From NCBI GenBank assembly GCA_937891125.1, contig CALAEZ010000172.1, positions 1-10,566 on the forward strand: a DNA stretch of 10,566 nucleotides. Reading direction: 5' to 3'. The notes beneath the pieces were generated by a model. That model made no database searches. It was not told where the DNA came from and saw nothing but the letters and a program-made list of their open reading frames with translations. The translations under genes were made by a program, and so were the position numbers. This DNA comes from an uncultured Treponema sp. (GTDB lineage Bacteria > Spirochaetota > Spirochaetia > Treponematales > Treponemataceae). Shown in pieces: positions 1 to 5,770 of the stretch; the stretch's first letter is position 1; every line of letters begins with the position of its first letter.

Positions 1-506
1 CGGAGCTGGGCATCCAGGTTGGAAAGCGGTTCATCCAGCAGAAAGTACGGAGATTTTTTCACCAGCGCACGGCAAAGCGCCACTCTCTGCCGCTGCCCGC
101 CGGAGAGCTCACGCGGATATCTGGCGCGGTACTCGCTCAGGCCGAGGATATCCAGCGCCCAGTTCAGCCGCTCCTGCTGTTCATTTTTCGGTATTTTGGC
201 AACCTGAAGGCCGAACAGAATATTGGTTTCAACAGTCATATGCGGATAAAGAGCATAATTCTGGAAAACCATGGCAACATTTCTGTCTCCCGGTTCCACA
301 TCATTCATTCGTTCCCCGCCCATATACAGGTCTCCGGAAGTAATCGGTTCAAGGCCGGCAATCATTCGCAGAATCGTTGTTTTGCCGCATCCTGACGGGC
401 CCAGAAGAATCAGACGCTGCCCTTCCGGTATCTCCAGATCGAGATCCCTGATAACTTCAACCTTCCCGTAACTCTTGCAGACTTTTTCAAAAACAATATT
501 ATTCAT
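1..506 (-). CDS. Carbohydrate-type ABC transporter ATP-binding protein, 3' end cut by contig edge
   Basis: This is the N-terminal ~168 residues of a MalK/UgpC/MsmX-type ATPase that powers sugar import from the cytoplasmic face of the membrane. Visible motifs in order are Walker A GPSGCGKT (residues 36-43), the Q-loop glutamine at 82 (VFQNYALYP), the signature LSGGQRQR (134-141), Walker B FLLDEP (155-160) and the D-loop SNLD (162-165). The H-switch and the C-terminal regulatory OB-fold region lie beyond the contig edge; full family members are about 360 residues. The ATG at 506-504 has GAGGTG upstream and starts 13 nt after the stop of the permease fragment, as in a permease-ATPase operon. By eye the base composition (many CCGG tetramers) differs from genes to the right. 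I infer it belongs to a different genome or locus from the rest of the window. Confidence 0.93.
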   Translation of the reverse strand, partial: MNNIVFEKVCKSYGKVEVIRDLDLEIPEGQRLILLGPSGCGKTTILRMIAGLEPITSGDLYMGGERMNDVEPGDRNVAMVFQNYALYPHMTVETNILFGLQVAKIPKNEQQERLNWALDILGLSEYRARYPRELSGGQRQRVALCRALVKKSPYFLLDEPLSNLDAQL

Positions 507-519
507 GAACCGGCACCTC

Positions 520-606
520 TTATTCTTTTACTCCGGAACTCATAAAGGTTCCTATAATATACCTCTGGAAAACGAGATAAAGGGCAAGCGGAATAACGGT
601 AAGAGC
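520..606 (-). CDS. C-terminal fragment of a MalG-type ABC sugar permease, fused in frame to DUF1343 sequence
   Basis: The last ~25 codons of the reading frame that begins at 1416 do not look like DUF1343. They encode a hydrophobic segment and a basic tail, ALYLVFQRY followed by GTFMSSGVKE, which is the usual ending of binding-protein-dependent sugar permeases of the MalG type (final transmembrane helix, then FQ-[RK]-Y and a G-[AG]-V-K-[GE] end). The stop TAA at 522-520 lies 13 nt before the ATPase start, the expected permease-ATPase arrangement. Everything upstream in the permease, including the EAA loop, is absent and is replaced by DUF1343 sequence, so only a tail remains. The exact 5' limit of this fragment is uncertain within about 583-606, because the join falls in sequence (LTVIPL) that suits both families. 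Confidence 0.75.
   Translation of the reverse strand, partial: ALTVIPLALYLVFQRYIIGTFMSSGVKE
583..606. other. Probable chimeric junction between two unrelated loci
   Basis: On the minus strand the reading frame passes from DUF1343 sequence (GELARMINGEGYLTAGKDAC) to an ABC permease C-terminus (ALYLVFQRY) without a frame change. The shared stretch encodes LTVIPL, a string plausible in either family, so a short microhomology could have joined unrelated molecules during amplification or assembly. To the left, genes and composition fit a sugar ABC operon; to the right they fit the spirochaete-like body of the contig. A genuine deletion or recombination in one genome is possible but less likely, given adapter sequence at the other contig end. 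Confidence 0.72.
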
Positions 607-1416
607 GCATGCGTCTTTTCCTGCGGTAAGATAGCCTTCGCCGTTTATCATGCGCGCTAACTCTCCCCAGGTCATGCCGTGCACGGTGGGAAGCGGAAGA
701 CGGCCCACGCCAGAAACATAGTCGTCCTCTAAAAGAGCGCCGTCTACATAAAAGCCATTGGGATTCGGGCGGTCAAGAATGATAACGTCCTTTCCGTTTT
801 TGGCGCACGCATCCATAAGATAGTAGAGCGCAATGTAGTAGGTGTAGTAGCGGAGCCCCACGTCCTGCATGTCAACGACGAGCGTGTCAAAGGTAGCCAT
901 GCTCTGCACGCTCGGGGAGTGCGTGTTGCTGTCTTCATAGAGCGAAAGAATGGGAACCCCGGTCTTTTCGTCAACGCCGCTTTTAATGTGCGCGCCTGCG
1001 TCTTCGTTTCCGCGAAAGCCGTGCTCGGGGCTGAAAATTGCCGTCACGTTTACGCCGTGTGCGATGAGCGCGTCAAGAATGTGCTCGCCGTAGGTGACGG
1101 GCTTTCCGTCTGCGTCAAAACCAAACGGAATGAGCGAGGCGTCTTTTTTGCCGGCTCCTGTAGATGCAAAGCCGCCGTACTGCACCGTTCCGTCAGAAAG
1201 CGTGAGCTTGTCGCCTACAATGCCTGAGTGATTTGAAAAAAGCGCGGCTCGCTTTCCTTCTAAAAGCGGCGTGTAGAAATCAAACTGCTCGTCGCCTAAA
1301 ATGACGCGGCTTCCAGTGCTTGAGGCGGCTTTCTCTGCCGATTTTGCGCTGTGGCAGGAAAAAAGCGTGAGCGGAAAAGTCAGAAAGGCTAGTGAAAAAA
1401 AGATTGTGCGAATCAT
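586..1416 (-). CDS. namZ: NamZ-like exo-beta-N-acetylmuramidase lipoprotein (DUF1343), C-terminus replaced
   Basis: NamZ (DUF1343, family GH171) removes terminal MurNAc from peptidoglycan fragments, usually alongside NagZ. The family marks are FSPEHGFRG (residues 128-136), DMQDVGLRYYTY (182-193), DRPNPNG (215-221) and PTVHGMTWGELA (243-254). The N-terminus is a signal peptide ending in a spirochaete-tolerant lipobox LFSC with lipidation Cys21, so the enzyme should sit on the cell surface or in the periplasm. The ATG at 1416 follows GGAG at an 11-nt distance. Between SNHSG and the HILDAL helix there is an insert of about 35 residues longer than in Bacillus YbbC. Native sequence ends near residue 276; about 120 residues of the usual ~400 are missing and replaced by a permease tail. 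The gene itself may be intact in the organism, with truncation caused by the chimeric join. Confidence 0.85.
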
Positions 1417-1449
1417 ACGGTCTTAAACTCCATAAAAATTGTATTTGTT

Positions 1450-1698
1450 TCATAGGTGTAGGCATAGCGGCAGCATCTGCAAGCGAAATTTGGGGCAATT
1501 GTCCTGTCGGCGCAGTATCACTGTGCCAATTGCAAGACCATACGCTGCCATTGATTCTGCGGAAAGCATCTGCTTTACCACTATGCCGCCAATCAGTCCT
1601 GCTCCTACCTGCGGAAAATCAATCAAAGCGGCGATGATAACGTTGTCGAGAAAAATCCTATTGATGATTGCCCAGCGGGTGTTTTTCTGTTTTTTCAT
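1450..1698 (-). pseudogene. Possible N-terminal remnant of a MATE-family efflux transporter
   Basis: An 82-codon frame starts at ATG 1698 with AGGAAA 6 nt upstream, so it has a credible start. The first ~58 residues (beginning MKKQKNTRWAI and including LIGGIVVKQMLSAESMAAYG) resemble the N-terminus of MATE/polysaccharide-flippase-like transporters, in which a helix is followed by a short loop and an E-[AS]-[ML]-A-A-[YI]-G-L motif. After GLAIGTVIL the sequence stops resembling the family and ends within 25 codons. Full MATE proteins are about 440 residues, so this would be a decayed or deleted copy. The other two minus-strand frames over 1417-1560 contain nothing that obviously continues the family. 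It could instead be a small unrelated membrane protein. It lies 43 nt after the M15 gene and 33 nt before namZ, in the same direction. Confidence 0.4.
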
Positions 1699-1741
1699 GG
1701 TTAGTTTCCTGTAACCGTGTACGCTTTTGTAACTGCCGCCG

Positions 1742-2851
1742 TTATTTTAAGATGATGTCTTCAAACGTGGAAAGCACAAAAGCCGAATACTGCTTGTTTT
1801 CCTTTCCGAATTCGACAGCCTTTTCGCGCTCGCTTTCGTCAAAGACCTTGGTAGAGTCAAAATAGTACAGCCCGTCCTCTGGATTTAACCAGCCGCCGAC
1901 GTAGCCGTCATGGGTCAGCGCATGGCGGATAACGGCTTCAAGGCTTTCTTTTGAGTGGCTTCCCTGCGTCGCTTCATACGAAACGGCAATTCCTGCTTTC
2001 GGCTCGATGTTTGAGTGAATGTCGAGCGTAAAGCCGTCGGGATGCGCCTTTGCAAAATCCCATACCTGCGCAACGAGCGCGCTTATCTCTTCCGGCTCTA
2101 CATACTCAAAGTGCTGAAAATCCTTGACAGAGCCCCAGTCGCCGCCCCACTCAAAACCTGCTTCGGCAAAAAGACGGTAGCAGAGGTCGCCGCGCACTAT
2201 CTTGTAGGGAAAATCCTTGCTCCTGTCGCAGTACGCGGCGGCGGTTGCCGGCTGGATAAAGCGTGTGCCGTCCGCGCGGTCTTTGTAATACGGGTTGTAG
2301 AGCGTGTTGATGTCTATTGCAAGCCCGCGCGCATGCTTTGAAAGCTTTGTCGTTCCGGCAATGGCGCGGTAGCAGAAGCTTGAAGAGTTGTTGTCGCGCA
2401 TCTGCGTTTCGTCGTCTGCGTCATACTCGTCGGGAAGCAGCATGCGCTGTATGGGGTAGTGTGCGTCAAAGAGCTTTCGGAATATGCCTGCAACGCATTC
2501 TGCAATCTGCGCATTGCAGACCATTTCGCCTGTATGTATTGCCCCGTCGTAGTCCCAGTGCAGGGCGCGGATGTGGCGCAAATCCGCGCGGGTAATGTAC
2601 GGGTTTTCCTTGTAGGTCTTTCCCTGCATGCGCGCCCAGACGTCATCGGGAATGGGCTCTGCGGCAAAGCACGCATCAAGCCCGCCAGCTTTTTCTACTG
2701 CCTCTTGTGTGACGACCGCCCCTGCCTGCCACGTCGTTAATGGCGAGCTGTTTTCGGCGGACGCTTGTGATGCGGGCGTTGAGCTTGCGCATGCGGCAAA
2801 CGAAAGCACGGCGAACGCAAAAAATGCAGTAAAAATCGAATTTCGTTTCAT
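1742..2851 (-). CDS. Lipoprotein M15-family peptidase (VanY/CwlK-type) with extra C-terminal domain
   Basis: This is probably a zinc peptidase cutting peptide stems of peptidoglycan. The M15 fold is shown by SKHARGLAIDIN, giving zinc ligands His173 and Asp180, and by DFQHFEY, giving His247; WGGDW just before it and RDNNSSSF (residues 152-159) are also typical. The start at 2851 is preferred to an upstream in-frame ATG at 2878 because it has GGAGGAG 10 nt upstream and yields a clean signal peptide with lipidation Cys21 (SFAAC). Length from this start is 369 residues. Residues ~270-369 lie outside the peptidase domain and form a separate region with a GGWLNPEDGLYYFD motif whose role I do not know. 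It follows the phosphatase gene by 53 nt. Whether it acts as a DD-carboxypeptidase or L,D-endopeptidase cannot be told from the motifs alone. Confidence 0.85.
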   Translation of the reverse strand: MKRNSIFTAFFAFAVLSFAACASSTPASQASAENSSPLTTWQAGAVVTQEAVEKAGGLDACFAAEPIPDDVWARMQGKTYKENPYITRADLRHIRALHWDYDGAIHTGEMVCNAQIAECVAGIFRKLFDAHYPIQRMLLPDEYDADDETQMRDNNSSSFCYRAIAGTTKLSKHARGLAIDINTLYNPYYKDRADGTRFIQPATAAAYCDRSKDFPYKIVRGDLCYRLFAEAGFEWGGDWGSVKDFQHFEYVEPEEISALVAQVWDFAKAHPDGFTLDIHSNIEPKAGIAVSYEATQGSHSKESLEAVIRHALTHDGYVGGWLNPEDGLYYFDSTKVFDESEREKAVEFGKENKQYSAFVLSTFEDIILK

Positions 2852-2861
2852 AAAAAAACAT

Positions 2862-2868
2862 CTCCTCC
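2862..2868 (-). promoter_or_regulatory. Strong Shine-Dalgarno GGAGGAG deciding the M15 peptidase start
   Basis: On the minus strand GGAGGAG lies 10 nt before the ATG at 2851. It lies inside the reading frame that would begin at 2878, which supports the shorter protein with a normal lipoprotein signal. Confidence 0.8.
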
Positions 2869-2904
2869 AGCCTGTCAAAACGGCAGACTCATTTTTGCAT
2901 TAGA

Positions 2905-3864
2905 CTATTCCAAGAACTTTGCTTTAAGCGCTTCCAGGTCGGCATCAGTTACGCCAAGCTCCTGCTGTATGTAGCTGAGTGGCGAGCCGTACGCTGTTTT
3001 CAGCCAGGTAAGCGCTTTCTGCATGAAAACAGGATTTACGTAGTCCATGACCGAAAGATAGAGCGCTGTCTGTTCTTCTGAAAGATTGTAGGAAGAAAGC
3101 ATGGCACGCTCTTTTTCGATGAGCTTTGCGTTAAACTCGTTTGTAAGCAGGTAGTCAGCCATAATCGTCTCTTCGTCTACGCCGAGCGCCGAAAGAATAA
3201 GCATTGCGCCTAAGCCGGTGCGGTCTTTTCCCTGCGTACAGTGGAATAAAAGCGATGAGCCTGCAGGAAGCGTCTTCAGCTGTGTAAAGAACTCGGTGTA
3301 GCCCTTCTTTCCCTGCGCGCCAGAAAGGAAGTTCACATACATGTCCTCGCCTACAATGCCGCTTTCTACCGCAATTTTCAGCTTTTCAAACGCGCTTCCC
3401 GCCTGCATCTGCGTGGCTTTTTCGCCTGACAGGTTTGCACGCACTAAATCCTCGTCGATAATCGGACACCAGATGTCGCTTACGCCTGCAATTTCCGGGT
3501 TCGGCTCAAGCGCGCGCTCGTAGCTCATGCGAAAGTCGGTAATAACTGCAAGGTGATAGGCGGCTGTAAGGCGCGCACGGTCGCTGTCGCTTGCACCGCA
3601 CGGCTTTGCGCTTCGCAAAAGCACGCCGTGTTTTACCGTGCGCCTGTCGGCTGTGCGTAAGCCGCCAAGCTCGCGCGCATTTCCGAGCGTTTCCATGCCG
3701 AGCGTCTGGCTTTCTACAGTCGGCGTCTGCCTTTCTGCTGCCGGCGCCTGCTTTTGTTCCTGTGCCGTGTTTTTCATGCCTGTTTCCTCAAGTCCCTTTG
3801 TTGTTGCGCAGCCTGCTGCAAGCGCGAGCAGGGCTGCAAGTGGAATGACTAACCGCTTTTTCAT
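2905..3864 (-). CDS. Lipoprotein tyrosine/phosphoinositide-type phosphatase (Y_phosphatase3 family)
   Basis: This 319-residue protein carries the cysteine phosphatase P-loop HCTQGKDRTG (residues 208-217) with nucleophile Cys209 and Arg215. The N-terminal signature NARELGGLRTADRRTV (62-77) and LLRSA (82-86) are typical of the bacterial/fungal tyrosine phosphatase family that includes Listeria LipA and mycobacterial PtpB. Residues 1-19 form a signal peptide with a lipobox LAAGC, so the enzyme should be anchored outside the cytoplasm. Residues ~20-58 are a low-complexity Q/A/E/T linker. ATG 3864 follows GGAGGG by a few bases and lies only 9 nt after the STAS gene stop, so translation is probably coupled. 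An exported phosphatase cannot readily dephosphorylate cytoplasmic STAS proteins; its substrate may be a phosphorylated lipid, sugar or surface protein. The specific substrate is unknown. Confidence 0.87.
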   Translation of the reverse strand: MKKRLVIPLAALLALAAGCATTKGLEETGMKNTAQEQKQAPAAERQTPTVESQTLGMETLGNARELGGLRTADRRTVKHGVLLRSAKPCGASDSDRARLTAAYHLAVITDFRMSYERALEPNPEIAGVSDIWCPIIDEDLVRANLSGEKATQMQAGSAFEKLKIAVESGIVGEDMYVNFLSGAQGKKGYTEFFTQLKTLPAGSSLLFHCTQGKDRTGLGAMLILSALGVDEETIMADYLLTNEFNAKLIEKERAMLSSYNLSEEQTALYLSVMDYVNPVFMQKALTWLKTAYGSPLSYIQQELGVTDADLEALKAKFLE

Positions 3865-3873
3865 CTTTCCCTC

Positions 3874-4476
3874 CTACATGGCTGCAAGCAGGGCACGGAG
3901 CGCCTGCTCGTTCGGAATGACAACACCGCGTAAAAGCTTATCCATGATGACTGGCGCAAGATTTTGCGCGCTTGCCGATTTTGCACCCATTGTGAGCACG
4001 ACATTCAGTGCGTAGATAAGGCCGAGCTTTTTAAAGTACGCGTCGAGCGCCTCGCCGGAAAGCGCCGTGTATTTTTCAAAAAAGCGCATGCCGGTTTTTA
4101 AGATTAAATCCGCCTTCATGCCGACAGGGCCTTCTATTTTTTCCGGGCTGTTTTGCGGAGCTGAAATCATGTCGCGGTAGATGCCGGTTAAATCATAGTA
4201 AGCTGGCCCGGTCGTCTCAAAAATATCGAACACGTCGGGAGAAACTTCGCGCACTAAAAGCTTTTTTTCTGCACCAAGCGTTTTTGCCACTTTTAAAAGC
4301 ACGCGTAAGCCTGCGCTTGAAATGTAGGTAAGAGCGTCTGCGTCAAACACGGGGGTGAGCGAAGCGTTTTGTGCGGTAAGCGCCGTAATTTCCGCTTCCA
4401 GCTGCGGCGCATTGGTGGTGTCGATTCTTCCTGAAAGAAAAATGACGAGCTTTTCGTTTTCGACTGCTGTTTTCAA
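3874..4476 (-). CDS. STAS-domain protein (RsbV-like) with unknown C-terminal helical domain
   Basis: Residues 1-~90 form a STAS domain like that of anti-sigma factor antagonists. The core motif YISSAGLRVLLK (51-62) aligns with the phosphorylation loop of RsbV/SpoIIAA; the putative phospho-serine is Ser54, with the usual preceding Asp replaced by Ser. DVFDIFETTG (81-90) is shared almost exactly with the STAS domain of the upstream gene, so the two are paralogs. After residue 90 the sequence diverges completely and residues ~115-200 are an alpha-rich region I do not recognise. No ATG fits this frame: an ATG at 4481 stops after two codons. Start is TTG at 4476 with AAGGGA 8 nt upstream. It lies 23 nt after the STAS-kinase gene and 9 nt before the phosphatase. 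It is probably cytoplasmic; its partner is unknown. Confidence 0.82.
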   Translation of the reverse strand: MKTAVENEKLVIFLSGRIDTTNAPQLEAEITALTAQNASLTPVFDADALTYISSAGLRVLLKVAKTLGAEKKLLVREVSPDVFDIFETTGPAYYDLTGIYRDMISAPQNSPEKIEGPVGMKADLILKTGMRFFEKYTALSGEALDAYFKKLGLIYALNVVLTMGAKSASAQNLAPVIMDKLLRGVVIPNEQALRALLAAM

Positions 4477-4484
4477 GTCATGCT

Positions 4485-4490
4485 TCCCTT
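4485..4490 (-). promoter_or_regulatory. Shine-Dalgarno AAGGGA supporting a TTG start
   Basis: AAGGGA on the minus strand lies 8 nt before TTG at 4476. The nearby ATG at 4481 opens only a two-codon frame, so TTG is the credible start of the second STAS protein. Confidence 0.6.
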
Positions 4491-4499
4491 ACAAAGCAT

Positions 4500-5696
4500 T
4501 TAGAGCTGTATGCTCAGCTGTAATGCCGGGCTGATGTCAAAATCCTTCTGCAAAATGCCTGCCGTGCGTGTGGATTCCACCATTCTGCCAATGAGTTCTT
4601 CGGTCGCCTTGGTGTAGAAAACCGGGGTGAGCGCGTATTTTGCTTCTCCGTAAACGGCAAGCAGCTTTTCTTCTTCACTCACATCATCTTTTCCAAAATA
4701 CGCTTTTAGCATTGCGTTCCAGACGGTAAGCAGGAGCGGGTAGTCAAGCCCGATAAACACCGGCGTGCGCTGCGGATTGTGCTTTCCAATCCGCACCATG
4801 GCGAGGTAGGAGCCGCCTAAGTCTAAGAGCGGATGCCCGTAGCCGACGTCGCCCATGTCGATAAAAATAAGCTCGTCGTTCTGGTACATGATGTTCTTCG
4901 GGTGAAAATCGCCGTGCAGAATCGTGCCGCGGCTTTCAAGCGCATCATACACGCGTTTTATCTTTTCAAGCTCTTCTTTCGTAACATACTTTCCCAGTGC
5001 CGCCACGCGCTCCTTGTACACTGCAAGCATGTCGTGCAGCTTTGTGGTGTCCGCCTGTGTCGAATGAAGCGCGCGTAAAAGCGTTCCCATGCGGCGTCCT
5101 AATTCTTCCGCCCGCTCCGGGTGTTCGGTGATGACGGCGGAAAGTGTCTTTGCGTTGAGCATTTCGTAGACGGCTCCGTAGCTTTCGCCTGCCCGTACCA
5201 CATCAAAGGAAATTGCCGTCGGCACGCCTGCAACGAATGCTGCCTGTGCAAAATCGCGCTCTTCCTGCACTACGCTTAACGGAACGCCCGGCGCAAACAC
5301 CTTGATGATTGTCTCGTCATCTAAGCGATACACCTTGCCGTTTGCGCCTTCCCCGATGACTTCGCAGCCTTCTACGCTTACCGTGCGGAGTTTTTTCTGC
5401 ACGGTAAGAATCGAAGTAAAGCCGGTCGTCTCAAAAATGTCGTAAACATCGCGCGATACGTTTATGACGCTCACCGGCTTTTCTAACACCTTTCGCGTCT
5501 TCATCAGTACGCGAAGACCTGCCGATGAAATGTAGACTAAGTTTTCTGCGTCAATGACAAGCGCTTCTATGCCGGAAAAGGCCGCTGAGTCCGACGGTAA
5601 AAGCGCTTTTTCAAGCGCCGGCGCGGTGGTGGTATCAACGCGCCCTTCAATGCTTACGGTCAGTGTTTTTCCGTTCTGTTCTTTTGTTATAGTCAT
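4500..5696 (-). CDS. STAS domain fused to an aminoglycoside-phosphotransferase-fold kinase
   Basis: This 398-residue protein has an N-terminal STAS domain (about 1-105) with YISSAGLRVLMK (55-66, putative phospho-serine Ser58) and DVYDIFETTG (84-93). A C-terminal APH/choline-kinase-type domain (about 110-398) follows, with a glycine-rich loop GEGANGKVY (115-123), a candidate ATP-binding lysine Lys132, the catalytic loop HGDFHPKN (261-268) with Asp263, and the metal-binding Asp280 in FIDMGD. All key kinase residues are present, so it is probably active. ATG 5696 is chosen over the GTG at 5717 because AAGGAG lies 5 nt upstream of it. It follows the symporter by 74 nt and precedes a paralogous STAS protein by 23 nt. 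An antibiotic-resistance role is unlikely given the fused STAS domain; I infer a regulatory kinase, possibly acting on its own or the neighbouring STAS domain. Confidence 0.88.
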   Translation of the reverse strand: MTITKEQNGKTLTVSIEGRVDTTTAPALEKALLPSDSAAFSGIEALVIDAENLVYISSAGLRVLMKTRKVLEKPVSVINVSRDVYDIFETTGFTSILTVQKKLRTVSVEGCEVIGEGANGKVYRLDDETIIKVFAPGVPLSVVQEERDFAQAAFVAGVPTAISFDVVRAGESYGAVYEMLNAKTLSAVITEHPERAEELGRRMGTLLRALHSTQADTTKLHDMLAVYKERVAALGKYVTKEELEKIKRVYDALESRGTILHGDFHPKNIMYQNDELIFIDMGDVGYGHPLLDLGGSYLAMVRIGKHNPQRTPVFIGLDYPLLLTVWNAMLKAYFGKDDVSEEEKLLAVYGEAKYALTPVFYTKATEELIGRMVESTRTAGILQKDFDISPALQLSIQL

Positions 5697-5701
5697 ATCT
5701 T

Positions 5702-5707
5702 CTCCTT
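5702..5707 (-). promoter_or_regulatory. Shine-Dalgarno AAGGAG deciding the STAS-kinase start
   Basis: AAGGAG lies 5 nt before ATG 5696 on the minus strand, and inside the longer frame starting at GTG 5717. This favours the ATG. Just upstream, CGCCGC and GCGGCG arms separated by ~20 nt could form a small hairpin in the 74-nt gap after the symporter. Confidence 0.75.
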
Positions 5708-5770
5708 GTATAAACACCGCGCCGCTTAAAACTGTGTTGCAAATAGCGGCGAGAGACGGCTTGCGTTCTC

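Noticed and set aside
520..1416. A novel muramidase-permease fusion protein
   Set aside because: The join abolishes the ends of both families at an arbitrary point and sits where composition and gene content change, so a chimera explains it better.
2015..2903. Several plus-strand open frames opposite the M15 gene
   Set aside because: Shadows of the M15 peptidase, with cysteine- and arginine-rich composition and no family resemblance.
3591..4015. Plus-strand frames of 85 and 125 codons opposite the phosphatase and STAS genes
   Set aside because: They are antisense to well-supported genes and their low-complexity content comes from the opposite strand's linker.
4500..5696. Aminoglycoside resistance gene
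   Set aside because: Only the kinase fold is shared; the fused STAS domain and the regulatory neighbourhood argue for another role.
5697..5770. Terminator between the symporter and STAS-kinase genes
   Set aside because: The CGCCGC/GCGGCG arms are only 6 bp with a 20-nt loop and no T-run follows, so it is too weak to call.
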